Of a stretch of 64,000 nucleotides of DNA, positions 60,751 to 64,000 are shown one piece after another (position 1 is the first letter of the stretch; the number at the start of each line of letters is the position of its first letter). The stretch lies in contig NZ_ATZI01000009.1 of assembly GCF_000428125.1 (NCBI RefSeq), forward strand, positions 1 to 64,000. The letters are read 5' to 3'. Below the pieces are notes generated by a model. That model was not told the DNA's origin. It searched no databases and was given only the letters and a program-made list of their open reading frames with translations. Source of the DNA: Bacteroides graminisolvens DSM 19988 = JCM 15093. Lineage in GTDB: Bacteria; Bacteroidota; Bacteroidia; Bacteroidales; Bacteroidaceae. The translations under genes and the position numbers were made by a program.

Positions 60751-63267
60751 CTAACGTGCTTCTAATGTCAATGCACCCTCTTGCAAACCGGCAGAAGTAG
60801 CTTTCAATGTAATCACACCTTGGGCTGTATTATTTTGAAGTACAACCAGGCATTTGCCATAGAAAGCCTTACGTTCCGGCTTTTTGAAACTCTCAGAAGA
60901 GATGGGACTGCCATTATCAACCCCACTCACAAAAGCAGCACCATCAACCTCAAACTTCACCAAGTTGTCTGCATGAGGGCAAAGATTTCCATCACGATCC
61001 AGAATATCCACCGTCACAAAACTCAAGTCAACTCCATCCGCCTTTATTGAATTCCTGTCGGCTGAGAGTCTGATCCTGGCCGGCTCACCTGCTGTGTGCA
61101 ATTCACGGCTAAGCACCTCCTTGCCATTCTTTCGCGACACAACACGCACAGTGCCCGGCTCAAATGTAACTCGCCAGCTCACATGATAAACGTCCTTCTC
61201 TTTTTTCCTGATGCCACAAGATTTGCCATTGACAAAAAGCTCCACCTCATCTGCATTGCTATAATAAGCCCATAGATCAACCCTTTCACCTTTTTGCCAG
61301 TTCCAATGCGGAAAAACATGCAACACCGTTTTGTCAGTCCACTCACTCTGATACATATAGTACACATCTTTCGGAAATCCGGCCAAGTCAATCACGCCAA
61401 AATAAGAACTCCGGGCAGGCCACCAGTAGGGAGTTGGCTCACCTAAGTAATCAAATCCCGTCCACAAATACATGCCACTGATAAAATCATTGTTCTTCAC
61501 CAGTTTCCAAGATTCTTCATGAGTAGTTCCCCAAGGAGCATGACAATTATCATAAGAAGAACAAGAGTACGAATCATCGTGAAAAGGAATATCCCAACGA
61601 GTAGGCCAGATATACATGGAGTCGCTAGGCATCCGATAATATCCGCGTGTCATTAGTGCAGAGGTTGATTCGGTCACAATAAACGGTTTGCCCGGAAAGT
61701 TACGTGGTACATCTTTGAAATAGGTTTCGTGATAATTAAATCCGATGAGATCCAGTGCTCCCGAGCGAAACAGGTGATTACTCGGATCGGGTTCATTGTT
61801 TCCTGCTGTTACGGGACGTGTGGGGTCAAGAGCCTTCACCATATCCACCAGTTTCTTGGTGAGGAGAGAATTCACACTCAGTTCCTTGCCATCTGCAGCC
61901 AATGATTTTTTATCACGTTTCATGTTCAGCAGCAGATTAGCCTCTTTGATATCAAGCGTATCAGCATCGGCATGCGTCCATTGTTCAAGAACTTCATTTC
62001 CAATACTCCACATAAAAATGGAAGGGTGATTCCTGTCACGTAATATATGGTCACTTAAATCACGTTCGTGCCATTCATTGAAATACAATGAGTAATCATA
62101 CGTTGTTTTACGCTTTCGCCACATATCAAACGTTTCATCCATTACCACAAAGCCCATCCGATCACACAAATCGAGCAATTCGGGCGCAGGCGGATTGTGG
62201 CTGCAACGAATGCCGTTACATCCCATCTCTTTTAAGATCTCTAATTGCCTCTCCATGGCCCTCACGTTGATGGCAGCCCCCAGACAGCCCAAATCATGGT
62301 GCATGCAAACTCCCTTTATTTTTATTCGCTCTCCGTTCAGGATAAATCCTTGAGATGAATCAAAGGAGAAAGAACGAATACCCACAGGCGTGTCATACAC
62401 ATCTACCGTTTTACTGCCTACCTTGACCTCCGTGCGCAAGCTATAAAGATACGGAGTCTCCAAAGTCCAAAGCTTCGGCCTGTCCAAATGAAGCAGCTGA
62501 CTGCAAACGGCCACTCCCTGAGGAGTAACAGATATGTTTTGTGCACTAGCTTGAGATACCACTTTCTGAGTGGCATCCAATAAATACGAAACAACCTCAG
62601 CCTTCAAGACCGATGCCGTGGTATTTTTCAGTGTAACATCAGCTTTTATGCTTGCCTTCTGTGCATTGGCAACGGGAGTCGTAACATACGTCCCCCATAA
62701 ATCGACATGGAGAGAATTGGTAATAGAAAGCCATACATTCCGATAAATACCGGCTCCGCTATACCACCTGGAGTTGGGTTGTTCAGCATTGTCAACCCGT
62801 ACCGCAAGCACATTTTCTTTTCCCTGTATGATATAAGGAGTCAGGTCATGACGGAACGAAATGTATCCATAGGGACGAATGCCTAATGACACACCGTTAA
62901 TGAATACCTCCGCATTCATATACACCCCGTCGAAATCGATATATATCCGTTTACCCTTCATGGAAGCAGTGGCAACAAATGTTTTCCGGTACCACCCTAT
63001 TCCACCCGGTAAAGCTCCACCTCCACTACCTGCAGGATGGTCCTCACTGAATTCTCCCTCGATGGCCCAATCATGAGGTAACGACAATTTGCGCCAAGAG
63101 CTATCATCATACGTTTTTGATTCCGCTCCTTTTATATCTCCTAAATGAAAGCTCCAATCTTGGTTGAACAGCAAACGCTGACGCACATTCTCGCCGGGTG
63201 CACCGACCATTGATAGCGGGAGCAACAAGAAACTCAGAAACAAGAGTAATGTTTTACCTTTTTTCAT
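60751..63267 (-). CDS. Glycoside hydrolase family 2, probable beta-galactosidase
   Basis: This 838-residue enzyme has a signal peptide (about 1-22), the GH2 sugar-binding domain (SLPHDWAIEGEF, YRKTFVATASMKGKRIYIDFDG), an immunoglobulin-like domain, and the TIM barrel with the acid/base Glu in MWSIGNEVLEQW and the nucleophile Glu in FIVTESTSAL. A DUF4982-type and a further C-terminal domain follow. I start it at ATG 63267; a TTG nine bases upstream overlaps the GH31 stop. Removal of galactose side chains fits the xyloglucan-like context; other beta-glycosides are possible. Confidence 0.9.
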   Translation of the reverse strand: MKKGKTLLLFLSFLLLPLSMVGAPGENVRQRLLFNQDWSFHLGDIKGAESKTYDDSSWRKLSLPHDWAIEGEFSEDHPAGSGGGALPGGIGWYRKTFVATASMKGKRIYIDFDGVYMNAEVFINGVSLGIRPYGYISFRHDLTPYIIQGKENVLAVRVDNAEQPNSRWYSGAGIYRNVWLSITNSLHVDLWGTYVTTPVANAQKASIKADVTLKNTTASVLKAEVVSYLLDATQKVVSQASAQNISVTPQGVAVCSQLLHLDRPKLWTLETPYLYSLRTEVKVGSKTVDVYDTPVGIRSFSFDSSQGFILNGERIKIKGVCMHHDLGCLGAAINVRAMERQLEILKEMGCNGIRCSHNPPAPELLDLCDRMGFVVMDETFDMWRKRKTTYDYSLYFNEWHERDLSDHILRDRNHPSIFMWSIGNEVLEQWTHADADTLDIKEANLLLNMKRDKKSLAADGKELSVNSLLTKKLVDMVKALDPTRPVTAGNNEPDPSNHLFRSGALDLIGFNYHETYFKDVPRNFPGKPFIVTESTSALMTRGYYRMPSDSMYIWPTRWDIPFHDDSYSCSSYDNCHAPWGTTHEESWKLVKNNDFISGMYLWTGFDYLGEPTPYWWPARSSYFGVIDLAGFPKDVYYMYQSEWTDKTVLHVFPHWNWQKGERVDLWAYYSNADEVELFVNGKSCGIRKKEKDVYHVSWRVTFEPGTVRVVSRKNGKEVLSRELHTAGEPARIRLSADRNSIKADGVDLSFVTVDILDRDGNLCPHADNLVKFEVDGAAFVSGVDNGSPISSESFKKPERKAFYGKCLVVLQNNTAQGVITLKATSAGLQEGALTLEAR

Positions 63268-63272
63268 CGGAA

Positions 63273-64000
63273 TCAAAGCTTTATCATGATTTCACTTCCT
63301 TCATAAGAAACCGTTTTGCCTTTTACCTCTTTTTCAATGCCCGCCGCATTTGTTTTATTGACAAATACCACTTCGAATGTACGCTTGTTCAACATGCCAT
63401 CAAAACTGCCTTCACGGGTCCCTATTATCAGCGAACGTGTCGCATCGTTATAAATAAAAGGAATCATTGAATACTTTCCTTTTTCATAATTATAGTTCAC
63501 CCCTTCATCTTCATACAACGTAAAGCTTCCATTTTTCCCTGCATAAACATAAATCTTGATGTTTACTGGTTGTTTCTCGGTGGTGTACTGCATATCAGGA
63601 CCAAAAGGCACAATAGCACCTTCGCGCACATACAGTGGCATACGTTCGTATGGTGCTTCCACTGAAAGGAGCTGTCCACCCGCCAAATGCTTACCACTGT
63701 AAAAGTCATACCAGCCTGTGGTAGCAGGGAAATAGACATTTCTTTTACGTGCACCATATTCATATACCGGACAGGCCATCACCGATGGTCCAAACATATA
63801 TTGATCACCAATATTATTCACCTGGGTATCTTTACCAAAATCCATGACCAAGGCCCTCATGATTGTATAATCATTGAAATAAGTCATTCCTGCCAAGGAG
63901 TAAATATAAGGCATCAAACGATAACGCAATTGAGTATAATAAACAATAGACTGATAAGCCGGGTGTCCTTCGGGAGCAATGTTCCATACCTCTCTATAGG
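63273..64000 (-). CDS. Glycoside hydrolase family 31, C-terminal part (cut by window end)
   Basis: The frame is open up to the window edge and reads YREVWNIAPEGHPAYQSIVY, then QLRYRLMPYIYSLAG, DQYMFGPSVMACPVYEYGA and the family's C-terminal beta domains ending IMIKL. The stretch RYRLMPYIYSLA before MFGPSVMACPV is typical of GH31 alpha-xylosidases and alpha-glucosidases. The catalytic Asp residues lie beyond the window. With GH2 and GH3 downstream it is probably the alpha-xylosidase of a xyloglucan-type locus. Its stop is 6 bp before the GH2 start. Confidence 0.88.
   Translation of the reverse strand, partial: YREVWNIAPEGHPAYQSIVYYTQLRYRLMPYIYSLAGMTYFNDYTIMRALVMDFGKDTQVNNIGDQYMFGPSVMACPVYEYGARKRNVYFPATTGWYDFYSGKHLAGGQLLSVEAPYERMPLYVREGAIVPFGPDMQYTTEKQPVNIKIYVYAGKNGSFTLYEDEGVNYNYEKGKYSMIPFIYNDATRSLIIGTREGSFDGMLNKRTFEVVFVNKTNAAGIEKEVKGKTVSYEGSEIMIKL

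Noticed and set aside
1..64000. CRISPR arrays, tRNA or rRNA genes
   Set aside because: I saw no regular repeat-spacer pattern, cloverleaf-type sequence with TTCRANY arm, or ribosomal RNA sequence anywhere in the window.

Overview
The window looks like a chromosomal segment of a Bacteroides-type member of the Bacteroidota. Supporting signs are the short 286-residue primary sigma factor, promoters of the TTTG-N19-21-TAnnTTTG type, the SusC/D-world glycosidases, and the rnpB, pst and glnS genes with their typical forms. The two ends (about 1-14.7 kb and 44-64 kb) are conserved housekeeping or ordinary accessory genes. The middle (about 14.7-43 kb) is visibly more AT-rich, full of paralogues and decaying copies, and is the unusual part.

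Layout. 1-1.08 kb: non-coding, with several repeat families and a candidate small RNA. 1.08-5.43 kb: clostripain-like protease, a small secreted protein, rpoD and an HtrA protease, all on the minus strand. 5.65-14.62 kb: one operon for a tripartite RND efflux pump with two different RND permeases. 14.7-43.0 kb: an accessory array on the minus strand built from recurring parts: short NVEALA-type secreted peptides, 6-bladed beta-propeller or DUF4221 lipoproteins, transglutaminase-like/discoidin-like lipoproteins, O-antigen-ligase-like/TPR membrane proteins, thioredoxin-like proteins (one fused to DUF1573), a dedicated signal peptidase I, and two membrane-anchored winged-helix regulators. At least six pseudogenes or fragments and one decayed IS982-type element lie in it. 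43.1-47.8 kb: regulator, transglutaminase-like lipoprotein, L-Ala-D/L-Glu epimerase, NlpC/P60 endopeptidase. 47.98-48.34 kb: RNase P RNA. 48.4-58.4 kb: YihY, riboflavin synthase, phoU-pstBAC with divergent pstS, glnS, DedA, Tpx. 58.5-64 kb: GH3, GH2 and (cut by the window end) GH31 genes, in the composition and order of the end of a xyloglucan-type utilisation locus.

How it works together. Four intact promoters have the same architecture: two tandem 11-bp units (minus strand TGTGACGNAAATGTGACG), 8 bp (7 bp at 30.6 kb), TTTG, exactly 20 bp, TAnnTTTG. They precede the NVEALA/propeller/signal peptidase operon (42.98 kb), a second NVEALA gene (39.8 kb), a propeller gene (30.6 kb) and, surprisingly, the RND efflux operon (14.7 kb). 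A fifth copy (27.6 kb) has decayed. An activator of OmpR-type DNA-binding fold suits such 11-bp direct repeats, and a gene for a transmembrane winged-helix protein is divergent from the first of these promoters. The second regulator (19.0-20.0 kb) sits next to an NVEALA gene whose promoter carries three tandem 11-bp units of a different sequence. Downstream of several promoters, or between cistrons, lies a conserved structured leader containing a strong AAAGAAAGGAGG Shine-Dalgarno-like stretch, rare in this phylum. My inference is a regulated peptide production, processing and export or sensing system in which the RND pump belongs to the same regulon. The individual families are known, but I know of no description of this combination or of its operator code.
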